In this document: positions 1 through 5,510 of the stretch, piece after piece
How positions within the stretch are numbered: position 1 is the stretch's first letter
Layout of the letters: the number at the start of each line of letters is the position of its first letter
Source: Candidatus Saccharibacteria bacterium UBA3225
Lineage (GTDB): Bacteria > Patescibacteriota > Saccharimonadia > Saccharimonadales > Saccharimonadaceae
DNA: 10,047 nt
Direction of reading: 5' to 3'
Assembly (NCBI GenBank): GCA_002363515.1
Contig: DEVX01000007.1
Span: forward strand, 1-10,047
Position numbers and translations under genes: made by a program
Notes under the pieces: model-generated
Databases searched by the model: none
What the model was told of the DNA's origin: nothing
What the model saw: the letters and a program-made list of their open reading frames with translations, nothing else

Positions 1-562
1 TTGCTACTTTCGAAACTAACTCAGCCATGTCTACTACGTGGTCGTCTTCGGCGGAAAATGTTGTTGTGCTGTAATCAATTGTATCGGTGATGATTGCGTA
101 ATTTATTTCTGAAGTTTCGGCGAGCGCGGTGGCGGATAGGAGTCCGCGAATAGGGTTGGCATAGTTGTCAAATATGCCAACTGAGTCTGGTTTGACGTAG
201 ATTTCGACCCGATGATCTTTTTCGAAGTTAGCGGGCAGATAATAGAAAACATCGAGCTTGTTTTCTTTAATATCATTAATACCAGATTCTTTTGTATTGT
301 ACTCATGTAGTGTCTGCTCTTTGTTGTCTTGGTTAATGACGGTTTTGGTAGCTAGATATTTAGCTTCATCAAAAATGCCTAGGGACATATCCGAGGTGTC
401 TACGCCCGCTTCGAGCGCTTCGCCGGCATTATAGCCAGACATAGCGGCGATAAAAATATAAAAGCCAAGCAGGATTGGCACTAACAATGCGGCTAGCCAA
501 AAAGAAGGTTTTTTGAGACTGCGTACGATTTCGAAACGGATAACTTGCAAAGTTTTATGCAT
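1..562 (-). CDS. ABC-2 type transporter permease, NatB-like (partial, N-terminal part)
   Basis: This is the membrane subunit partnering the adjacent ATPase. It begins at the ATG at 562 (MHKTLQVIRFEIVRSLKKP) and stays open to the window edge, so about 187 N-terminal residues are visible. A short basic cytoplasmic start is followed by one hydrophobic segment at roughly residues 20-40 (FWLAALLVPILLGFYIFIAA). A long hydrophilic, probably extracytoplasmic stretch then follows. This is the usual layout of NatB/ABC-2 permeases, where the remaining membrane helices lie in the C-terminal half, here outside the window. The start overlaps the end of the ATPase gene by 8 bp, and an AGGAGGAG ribosome binding site sits inside the ATPase gene, so the two are probably translationally coupled. 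The substrate cannot be told; sodium, drug or peptide export are all possible for this family. Confidence 0.85.
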   Translation of the reverse strand, partial: MHKTLQVIRFEIVRSLKKPSFWLAALLVPILLGFYIFIAAMSGYNAGEALEAGVDTSDMSLGIFDEAKYLATKTVINQDNKEQTLHEYNTKESGINDIKENKLDVFYYLPANFEKDHRVEIYVKPDSVGIFDNYANPIRGLLSATALAETSEINYAIITDTIDYSTTTFSAEDDHVVDMAELVSKVA

Positions 563-1298
563 TGTATTGCTCCTCCTGTTCGCCATAAATATCTATAAAT
601 ATTTGATCTAGAGAGTTTTTATGGAATTTGCGTCGCACTTCTGAGATTGTGCCGCTTGCGCGCGCTACGCCATCCTTTAGCAGTAGGATATGGTCGCAAA
701 GTTTTTCGACTTCATCCATGTAATGGGTAATAAGGATAATGGTGCTTCCCTTTTGATGTAATTCCTCGATAATTTCCATCAACAGACGACGGTTTACAGG
801 GTCGAAGCCTTTGGTTGGCTCGTCGAGAATAAGAATGTCTGGCTCGTTCATGACCGTAATGCCTAGCTGGACTTTTTGCTGCATGCCCTGCGAAAGCTTT
901 TCGATTTTGGTTTTAGCGAAATCTTCTAGGCCGACGCGTTTTAAATAGCTCATTGACCATTCGCGTGGTTTTTTAACGTTCTTCAATCTGCCGAAGTAGA
1001 CCATCGTGTCGATGACATTTTCTTTTTTATACAGACCACGCTCTTCGGGGAGGTAACCGACTTTCGTTTCGCCGTTTGGGTCGAATGGCTTACCGTTAAT
1101 TAGTAGTTTCCCTGCGTCTGGTTGATATAGCCCAAGCAAGGCGCGAATTGTAGTGGTTTTGCCACTGCCGTTGCTACCGAGGAGTCCGAAAGTTTCTCCT
1201 CGTTTTACGTTGAATGACAGACTTTTTATGATAGTCTTGCCGGCGAAAGATATGCCGAAATTTTTAACTTCAATAATGTTTCCTGTATCATAAGCCAT
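555..1298 (-). CDS. ABC transporter ATP-binding protein, NatA-like
   Basis: This 247-residue nucleotide-binding subunit energises the permease encoded just downstream. All catalytic elements are present in order: Walker A GSNGSGKT (41-48), signature LSQGM (135-139), Walker B ILILDE (155-160) with the following D-loop, and the switch histidine in ITHYMDE (His192). The Q-loop region reads GYLPEERGLY (81-90), with Glu where many ABC proteins have Gln. That sequence is typical of the NatA/ABC-2 exporter branch. It is likely an exporter because the partner is an ABC-2 permease and no binding protein is encoded nearby. No Shine-Dalgarno sequence precedes the ATG. An extended -10 element lies 10 nt upstream, so the mRNA leader is probably only a few nucleotides long. 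The gene diverges from the hydrolase gene at 1371. Confidence 0.93.
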   Translation of the reverse strand: MAYDTGNIIEVKNFGISFAGKTIIKSLSFNVKRGETFGLLGSNGSGKTTTIRALLGLYQPDAGKLLINGKPFDPNGETKVGYLPEERGLYKKENVIDTMVYFGRLKNVKKPREWSMSYLKRVGLEDFAKTKIEKLSQGMQQKVQLGITVMNEPDILILDEPTKGFDPVNRRLLMEIIEELHQKGSTIILITHYMDEVEKLCDHILLLKDGVARASGTISEVRRKFHKNSLDQIFIDIYGEQEEQYNA

Positions 1299-1308
1299 AG
1301 TTAAGCCT

Positions 1309-1317
1309 ATTCTACCA
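1309..1317 (-). promoter_or_regulatory. Extended -10 promoter of the ABC operon
   Basis: Reading leftward, TGGTAGAAT matches an extended -10 element (TGn plus a TATAAT-like hexamer). Its last base is 10 nt before the ATPase ATG, giving a predicted start point about 4 nt upstream of the codon. No convincing -35 is visible. It resembles the hisS element TGGTAAAAT. Confidence 0.5.
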
Positions 1318-1355
1318 TTTTTATCGAGCTCGTGCTTTAATTGGGCGACATAATT

Positions 1356-1364
1356 TGGGATTAT
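1356..1364 (+). promoter_or_regulatory. Possible extended -10 promoter of the cutinase-like gene
   Basis: TGGGATTAT fits a weak extended -10 element (four of six hexamer positions). It ends exactly 6 nt before the ATG at 1371, the same spacing as upstream of hisS, the PP2C gene and the membrane-protein gene. This predicts a leaderless or nearly leaderless transcript. An in-frame ATG at 1365 is an alternative start. The hexamer TTATAT at 1361-1366 is a competing reading. Confidence 0.35.
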
Positions 1365-1370
1365 ATGGGT

Positions 1371-2885
1371 ATGAAAAAAGTATTATTTGGTTTAATTTGT
1401 ATAATATGAATCTGTTCTTTGTCGACGCCAACTTTTGCTAGCGACGTTGGTGCTGAATATAATTCTAGCTGTCGGGATATTGAGTTTGTCTATGTACGCG
1501 GTTCTGGTACGGCGCGTAATGATACTAACGAATGAAGACAGTTTAAATCCGCGATGGCTAAGGTGGCAAAACGCAGAGGGTATTCGTATCGGATAACGGA
1601 TTTGGACTATCCGGCAGTTACGGTAAAAAATCCTATAAATGCAGTTGGAGCAAAGATTGGCGGCGGCAAAGCCTTTGCGTTTGGACGAAGTGTAACTTCT
1701 GGCGTTAGGAACTTGCAAGATTATTACAATAGTACAATGGGGAGCTGTCCTGCTACGCTTTGGGTGCTCGGTGGGTATTCTCAAGGTGCGTTAGTGGCGG
1801 CGCGAGCGGTAAAAAGTTTTGCCCCGGCACAGGTTGTATATGTTGGCCTATTCGGTGATCCTTGGACTTATTTACCGGAAGGTAAAGGCTTGTCGCCGAA
1901 AGCTTGTAGAGGTAGGGGGCTTTCCGCATATCGAGTGCATGTGCCAGAATGTAAGACTTACTCGGGCTCGTTAGGCGCGAGTAATCCATATGAAGCTAGT
2001 GGTCTAGAGGGTAAGTATGGCTTATGGTGTAATCGGCAGGATTACATATGTGGTAGCACGAAGTTACTCTTTGATATGGCAGGTCATTCGCATTATGCGG
2101 ACTTTGGCGAGTTGACTTGGATGTCAGAAAAGGTTGATCAAAAGCTAAAGAAAAGGCAAAGAATGATTGCATTAGCGAGCGCTGAGGATAGTAGCGACGA
2201 AGAGGATATTCCCGACAGCATACAAGCGCATCTTCCGACGGACCAATATAGAATTATGATGGGCGGGACTGTGGAGTTAGATGCTTCGGAAAGCTTTAGT
2301 TCTGGGCATGAAATTATAGAATATCTTTGGAGTGTCAATGGGCGCGCATTTGAGTCTACGGGCAATAATCCGAAACTTTCGCGTACGGTATATTTTCCCG
2401 AAAAAGAAACGATTGTCTTGCGCGTAGTAGACGATATTGGCCAGACGGCCGAAACTACAGTAAAGATTATTACTTACGAAGATGAGGGTGAACCGTATCA
2501 GATACCAGCGCCGCAAAATGTGTCTGCAGGTCATATAAATGGTGAAATTCAGCTGGATTGGATTCAGAATTGGCCATATATGGCCAAGTATATATTGGTG
2601 CGTATTGATGGGGTTGATTTAGACTTCGTACCAGTGACTGAGTTGTCGGGCGTAATAGATGGTATAGAAAATACTGATGTGACCCTGGAAGTGGCTTGGT
2701 TGGATAAGAATTATATGGTCGGAGAATGGGCAAAGCTAGACATCGAAGAAAAAGACCCTCCGGAAGAGATTAATATTGAGCCGGTTCAGACGGGACTATC
2801 TATGCCTGAATTGACCACTTCTCTATTTATCCTGGGTATAGCCACAACTGGCATTATTGCGAACAAAAAATATCTGTCGCAATAA
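1371..2885 (+). CDS. Secreted cutinase-like alpha/beta hydrolase with PKD-like domain and C-terminal anchor, interrupted by two in-frame UGA codons
   Basis: Read from the ATG at 1371, one frame of 504 codons encodes a complete secreted hydrolase but contains UGA at 1407-1409 (codon 13) and 1533-1535 (codon 55). The first internal Met after the second UGA is at 1554, which leaves an open frame of 443 codons. Codons 1-23 form a signal peptide ending TPTFA. The hydrolase domain follows, with RGSGT (about 44-48), the nucleophile elbow GYSQG (Ser137) and likely Asp224 and His239 or His241, in the order seen in cutinase-family esterases. Cysteines at 36, 125, 179, 194, 220 and 227 could form three disulfides. 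A PKD-like domain (about 290-367), a fibronectin-III-like region (about 378-461) and a membrane segment (about 482-498) with a KK tail complete it. Starting at 1554 would lose the signal peptide and the first strand with RGSG, so that product is unlikely to work. It is either a recently decayed gene or one read through; the substrate is unknown. Confidence 0.75.
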
Positions 2886-2899
2886 GACGACAGATATTT
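2868..2899. terminator. Hairpin terminator between convergent genes, probably bidirectional
   Basis: A perfect 12-bp inverted repeat (AAATATCTGTCG and CGACAGATATTT) flanks an 8-nt loop. The loop contains the TAA stop of the hydrolase gene. On the minus strand the stem runs into six T residues (2870-2865), a good tail for ending the small leftward gene whose stop is at 2919. On the plus strand the tail is only ATTTC, so it is weaker in that direction. Confidence 0.7.
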
Positions 2900-2918
2900 C
2901 GATCGAGGAGTTAACGCC

Positions 2919-3179
2919 CTAGCACTCGATCAACGTCCAGGCTAAGGATGCGCTGTCGAATTCTAGTTGGCAGGACATTTTGCCCGCAACACATTGAAAG
3001 ATGTGCTTGGCGTGATTGCCAACGAATTTGATGCGTTCGCTGAGGGTGTCAGTAATTTCTACCTCACTCTCTCCTCGGCGGCGGAAGTATAAAGGTTGAC
3101 ATGGGATTTGGCTATAGTTAAACAGCGCCATGACCTCTACTTTCTCGCCTTTTTGAACGGTTTTGTTAATATTTTGCAT
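2919..3179 (-). CDS. Small hypothetical protein (86 aa)
   Basis: I do not recognise this gene with confidence. It encodes 86 residues beginning MQNINKTVQKGEKVEVMALF and ending in TAG. An AAGGAG ribosome binding site lies 6 nt before the ATG, which fixes the start. There is no signal peptide or membrane segment. The pattern is strand-rich and basic in the middle (PLYFRRRGESEVEITD), with a C-terminal stretch CVAGKMSCQLEFD...WTL. This resembles small all-beta proteins that pair an arginine-rich strand with a YELxFD-like strand, but that is only an impression. Four cysteines (27, 63, 70, 86) are not arranged as a clear zinc site. The gene stands alone after a long upstream region rich in signals, and its binding site can be paired into a stem, so it may be regulated at translation. 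Confidence 0.7.
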   Translation of the reverse strand: MQNINKTVQKGEKVEVMALFNYSQIPCQPLYFRRRGESEVEITDTLSERIKFVGNHAKHIFQCVAGKMSCQLEFDSASLAWTLIEC

Positions 3180-3217
3180 AAATTACTCCTTAAATGATTA
3201 GATTTTTGGAGTCATTT
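3180..3217 (-). promoter_or_regulatory. Stem covering the ribosome binding site of the 86-aa gene
   Basis: In the minus-strand mRNA, AAAUGACUCC (3217-3208) can pair with GGAGUAAUUU (3189-3180) in nine of ten positions. The second arm contains the GGAG of the ribosome binding site and abuts the AUG. The loop contains UCAUUU, which could instead pair with AAAUGA of the first arm and release GGAG. Two mutually exclusive folds suggest translational control; no known riboswitch was recognised. Confidence 0.4.
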
Positions 3218-3256
3218 ATGTGAGCCATGTTATTTCGGCTCGGTGCCGCCCGTACA

Positions 3257-3285
3257 ATGACAGAATACGAACGACTGCGTATACT
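3257..3285 (+). promoter_or_regulatory. Sigma70-type promoter-like sequence, rightward
   Basis: ATGACA (3257-3262) and TATACT (3280-3285) are separated by exactly 17 bp, each with one mismatch to the consensus. Initiation near 3292 would give a non-coding RNA of about 220 nt if it stops at the hairpin ending near 3510. No coding gene lies downstream in this direction. Confidence 0.4.
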
Positions 3286-3385
3286 CCGACAATCAGTGAC
3301 CGAAGTTTGATGTCGTACTTATATTATATGTAGGCCTTAGTGCTTATGGTAGTCTTGAAATTGAATATTTTCTCTAGCATGGTAG

Positions 3386-3436
3386 CGTGGAAAATGTCAA
3401 ATAGTCTGTGGATAAATAATATTACCCTGTGGAAAA
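3386..3436 (-). promoter_or_regulatory. Cluster of three DnaA-box-like 9-mers at 21-bp intervals
   Basis: On the minus strand, TTTTCCACA (3436-3428), TTATCCACA (3415-3407) and TTTTCCACG (3394-3386) lie in the same orientation. Their start-to-start spacing is exactly 21 bp, about two helical turns. The middle site is a perfect match to the classical DnaA box and the others differ by one or two bases. They lie in a non-coding region, about 125 bp from a very AT-rich tract. This is the kind of array that DnaA binds at origins or DnaA-controlled promoters. Confidence 0.55.
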
Positions 3437-3468
3437 CTATGATAATAAAGATTGGAAAAAGATGTCTA

Positions 3469-3510
3469 AAAACGGAAATGCATCGCTTGGTAGCGATGCA
3501 TCTGCGTTTT
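3469..3510. terminator. Hairpin terminator downstream of the tdk-tmk-ung operon
   Basis: A perfect 9-bp stem (ATGCATCGC, 3478-3486, with GCGATGCAT, 3493-3501) has a 6-nt loop. It is extended, after a 3-by-3 internal loop, by AAAACG pairing with CGTTTT. Each strand therefore has an A-rich side and a U-rich tail (CGTTTTT leftward, CGTTTT rightward). Leftward, it sits about 90 nt past the ung stop and about 25 nt past a strong promoter, so it may end the operon and also a short separate transcript. Confidence 0.6.
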
Positions 3511-3529
3511 GGTTAACCTTATGATTAGA

Positions 3530-3558
3530 GTATAGCACACATTTGCTATATTGTCAAT
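3530..3558 (-). promoter_or_regulatory. Consensus sigma70-type promoter, leftward
   Basis: Reading leftward, a perfect -35 TTGACA (3558-3553) is followed after exactly 17 bp by TATACT (3535-3530), with TGC just before the hexamer (extended -10). This is the best promoter match in the window. Initiation is expected near 3523. The next gene in that direction is the 86-aa ORF, about 345 nt away beyond a terminator-like hairpin, so the product is either a short RNA of roughly 60 nt or a long structured leader. Confidence 0.65.
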
Positions 3559-3593
3559 AGTATTTTGCAAATATTATTATTTATTATTTTCTT

Positions 3594-4241
3594 TTACCAT
3601 TTTATAGTTTGGAGGCCCCACTTGTCCAATTGCGCATTACAGCGACTAAATGGTCGTGAGCCAAAGAAACCGTTGTGCGCCGAAAGCGGTGACGGATGTG
3701 CGGATTCGATGATGAAATGCTTAGACTGGTCAATCATAGCTTTTTTGCTACGAGCGTCTCTACCCCAAAGGATAAAGACGAGATGCGGGATATTATCGTT
3801 AAGATAGCGAATGATGTGCTCGGTAAAAATCTCCCAGCCTTTGCCACGGTGGCTACCGGCCATGTGCGCTTCGACGGTTAGAGTATTGTTAAGTAATAAT
3901 ACGCCCTGCTCTGCCCAGCGTGTTAAGTCGCCATCTGGCGGAATGGGGGCGCCGACATCATCGTGGGCTTCCTTGAAGATGTTTCGGAGTGACGGCGGTA
4001 GCTGGATGCCGCGATGGACGGAAAAAGCTAGGCCGTTGGCTTGGCGCGGGCCGTGGTATGGGTCTTGGCCAATAATGACAACCTTGATATTGTGTAAATC
4101 CGTTGTAAATGCCGAAAAAACCTGTTGTTTTGGCGGGTAGATTGTCTTGTGAGCATAGGCATCGGAGAGGAATTCGGAAAGGTTTTTGAAATATGGTTGG
4201 TTGAATTCTGATTGTAGGATTGGCTTCCAGGACTCGTGCAT
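3594..4241 (-). CDS. ung: Uracil-DNA glycosylase, family 1
   Basis: This enzyme cuts uracil bases out of DNA, starting base-excision repair after cytosine deamination or dUTP misincorporation. The 215-residue length matches the compact bacterial family. Diagnostic motifs are all present: GQDPYHG (58-64) with the water-activating Asp60, PPSLRNIFKE (82-91), LLLNN (115-119) with the uracil-reading Asn, and HPSPLSA (182-188) with catalytic His182 and the DNA-intercalating loop. The ATG lies 1 nt after the tmk stop, with GGAG just inside tmk, so it is the third gene of the tdk-tmk-ung operon. The pairing makes sense because dTTP supply and removal of uracil from DNA address the same risk. No defect is visible. 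Confidence 0.97.
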   Translation of the reverse strand: MHESWKPILQSEFNQPYFKNLSEFLSDAYAHKTIYPPKQQVFSAFTTDLHNIKVVIIGQDPYHGPRQANGLAFSVHRGIQLPPSLRNIFKEAHDDVGAPIPPDGDLTRWAEQGVLLLNNTLTVEAHMAGSHRGKGWEIFTEHIIRYLNDNIPHLVFILWGRDARSKKAMIDQSKHFIIESAHPSPLSAHNGFFGSRPFSRCNAQLDKWGLQTIKW

Positions 4242-4242
4242 A

Positions 4243-4857
4243 TTAAATACTCCATAATTTTTTGAGATTTGCGAATACTTCGTCTGGTGTGCCCGAGGCG
4301 TCTAGGATTGGCACGTTGAATTCTTTAGCTACTTTGAGATAGGCGTTATTAATTTTCTTGCCAAAAATATCGTCTTGCGACTTGAAGAATTCTTGCGTGC
4401 GTTTCCCCTGTAATGCCATGCGCTTTTGGCGGTTTTCGTCCGATTGGGTGAGAATGACAATTTTGTCGGGCTGAAAATAATATTCAGGCATAATTAATCG
4501 ATGTAGGCGTTTAATCAGTGTGCGGCTTACGCCCATACCGTATCCTTCGTAAATGTAAGTAGAGAACCAATAACGCGTAATAATAACGATGTCATTATTT
4601 GCGAGGGCTGGTTCGGCGTATTTTTTGAATTGCTCGTAACGATTTACAAGATATAGCAAAGCGCGTGTGCGCTTATCGATGTCGTTTTTACTGCCATAAT
4701 TCAGTTCGGCAATTGTGCGAACAAAATTATTCTTAGACTCGGTTCCAGATTCGGCGTAATGAACGACGTTCTTGCCTTGTGCGCGAAAATAATCGGCAAA
4801 TTTTGCTGCCTGGGCATCTTTGCCAGTAGCATCCTGTCCTTCGATGACAATAAACAT
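4243..4857 (-). CDS. tmk: Thymidylate kinase (dTMP kinase), diverged
   Basis: The predicted reaction is ATP + dTMP to ADP + dTDP, the step between the upstream thymidine kinase product and dTTP. The 204-residue length and the opening FIVIEGQDATGKDAQ match the family, as do ALLYLVNRYEQ (66-76) and the lid region around 143-155. Several usual residues are altered. The P-loop ends GKD instead of GKS/T (Asp14), the DRY motif reads TRYWFST (94-100), and the usual REPGGT loop reads AESGTES. This could mark a lineage-specific variant or a related nucleoside-monophosphate kinase with another substrate. Its place between tdk and ung favours dTMP. The start codon overlaps the tdk stop by one base (TAATG), indicating translational coupling. 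Confidence 0.85.
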   Translation of the reverse strand: MFIVIEGQDATGKDAQAAKFADYFRAQGKNVVHYAESGTESKNNFVRTIAELNYGSKNDIDKRTRALLYLVNRYEQFKKYAEPALANNDIVIITRYWFSTYIYEGYGMGVSRTLIKRLHRLIMPEYYFQPDKIVILTQSDENRQKRMALQGKRTQEFFKSQDDIFGKKINNAYLKVAKEFNVPILDASGTPDEVFANLKKLWSI

Positions 4858-5444
4858 TATTGCGTCTCCTTGTATTTATAGTAACAATGCATGCAGATGG
4901 CGCGGTATTTTATAACATTCGTACCATCATCGATGAGGATATCTGGTCCATCAGTGACTAATTTGCCGTTTAGCCAGCGTGTATTAAGTGTAGCCTTACG
5001 ACCGCAATCGCAAATTGTTTTAATCTCTTCAATTTTATGCGCAATTTGTAATAGCCGTGTCGAGCCTTCAAAGCCGCCATCCTTGAGGCGGAAGTTTAGG
5101 CGAAGACCAAAACAAATGACGGGAATGTTTAGTTTTATGACAACTTCCATGAGTTGATCGGCTTGCTTCGGTGTTAAGAATTGCGCTTCGTCGACCAGTA
5201 TGCAGTCTACGCCTGCATGTTTTTTAGCAATACAGCTAAAAAGGTTCGTGCGCCGATCGAAGCAGAAATCAGTTTCTCTTTCTGGGCCGATGCGAGTGAG
5301 TAGTTTTGTGCCATTTTTTGTGTCGGTTGCAGGTTTAATAACGCAGACTTTTTGTCCGCGTTCTTCGTAATTAAACGCAACCTGTAATAGTTGCATAGTT
5401 TTGCCGCACCCCATTGCCCCATACCTGAAATATAGTTGTGCCAT
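4857..5444 (-). CDS. tdk: Thymidine kinase, type II
   Basis: This cytosolic salvage enzyme phosphorylates thymidine to dTMP using ATP. At 195 residues it has the type II (TK1-like) layout: P-loop GAMGCGKT (9-16), Walker B and catalytic Glu in LVDEAQFL (83-90, Glu86), then CFGLRLNFR (111-119), corresponding to the family's YGLRxDF segment. A four-cysteine zinc site is formed by Cys145, Cys147, Cys184 and Cys187 (CDC and CMHC), with the lasso loop between them. A strong AAGGAG site precedes the ATG. It leads the tdk-tmk-ung operon and diverges from the PP2C gene; the shared intergenic stretch contains an imperfect inverted repeat that could be an operator. Salvage suits a host-dependent bacterium that takes nucleosides from outside. 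Confidence 0.96.
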   Translation of the reverse strand: MAQLYFRYGAMGCGKTMQLLQVAFNYEERGQKVCVIKPATDTKNGTKLLTRIGPERETDFCFDRRTNLFSCIAKKHAGVDCILVDEAQFLTPKQADQLMEVVIKLNIPVICFGLRLNFRLKDGGFEGSTRLLQIAHKIEEIKTICDCGRKATLNTRWLNGKLVTDGPDILIDDGTNVIKYRAICMHCYYKYKETQ

Positions 5445-5452
5445 ACCTCTCC

Positions 5453-5476
5453 TTAGTATTAATAGTTTAACACTAA
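5453..5476. promoter_or_regulatory. Imperfect inverted repeat between tdk and the PP2C gene
   Basis: TTAGTATTAA (5453-5462) and TTAACACTAA (5467-5476) are inverted copies matching in nine of ten positions around a 4-bp centre. They lie in the 66-bp divergent promoter region, right next to the tdk ribosome binding site. This is a plausible repressor site affecting tdk, the PP2C gene or both. It does not match the NrdR box I would expect for a nucleotide regulator. Confidence 0.35.
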
Positions 5477-5495
5477 AAAAACATGATGAGAATTA

Positions 5496-5504
5496 TGCTA
5501 ATAT
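5496..5504 (+). promoter_or_regulatory. Extended -10 promoter of the PP2C gene
   Basis: TGCTAATAT is an extended -10 element whose hexamer ends 6 nt before the ATG at 5511. That places the transcription start at or next to the start codon. No ribosome binding site is present, consistent with a leaderless mRNA. Confidence 0.5.
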
Positions 5505-5510
5505 TTAAGT

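Larger units (their letters stand above)
3180..3593. other. Gene-free, signal-rich intergenic region with an AT-rich tract
   Basis: No convincing protein gene lies in these roughly 410 bases. From left to right they hold a leader stem for the 86-aa gene, a rightward promoter-like sequence (3257-3285), three DnaA-box-like 9-mers (3386-3436), a terminator-like hairpin (about 3469-3510), a palindrome GGTTAACC (3511-3518), a consensus leftward promoter (3530-3558) and an almost pure A/T stretch at about 3561-3599. This combination fits a replication origin or a region making small RNAs. dnaA and dnaN are not nearby. Confidence 0.5.

Noticed and set aside
1371..2885. Alternative genetic code (UGA as glycine, as in Gracilibacteria and SR1, or as tryptophan)
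   Set aside because: The other genes in the window contain no internal UGA, use UGG for tryptophan, and two end in UGA, one of them directly before a terminator. Both of those genes do have a UAA or UAG shortly after, so the point is not absolute, but a genome-wide recoding would leave many more UGAs.
3180..3593. RNase P RNA, tmRNA or 6S RNA in the intergenic region
   Set aside because: I could not see their conserved cores or the tRNA-like ends on either strand. A covariance-model search would settle it.
3565..3807. Open frame of 80 codons on the plus strand
   Set aside because: It lies mostly opposite the well-supported ung gene, has no ribosome binding site and shows no protein-like pattern.
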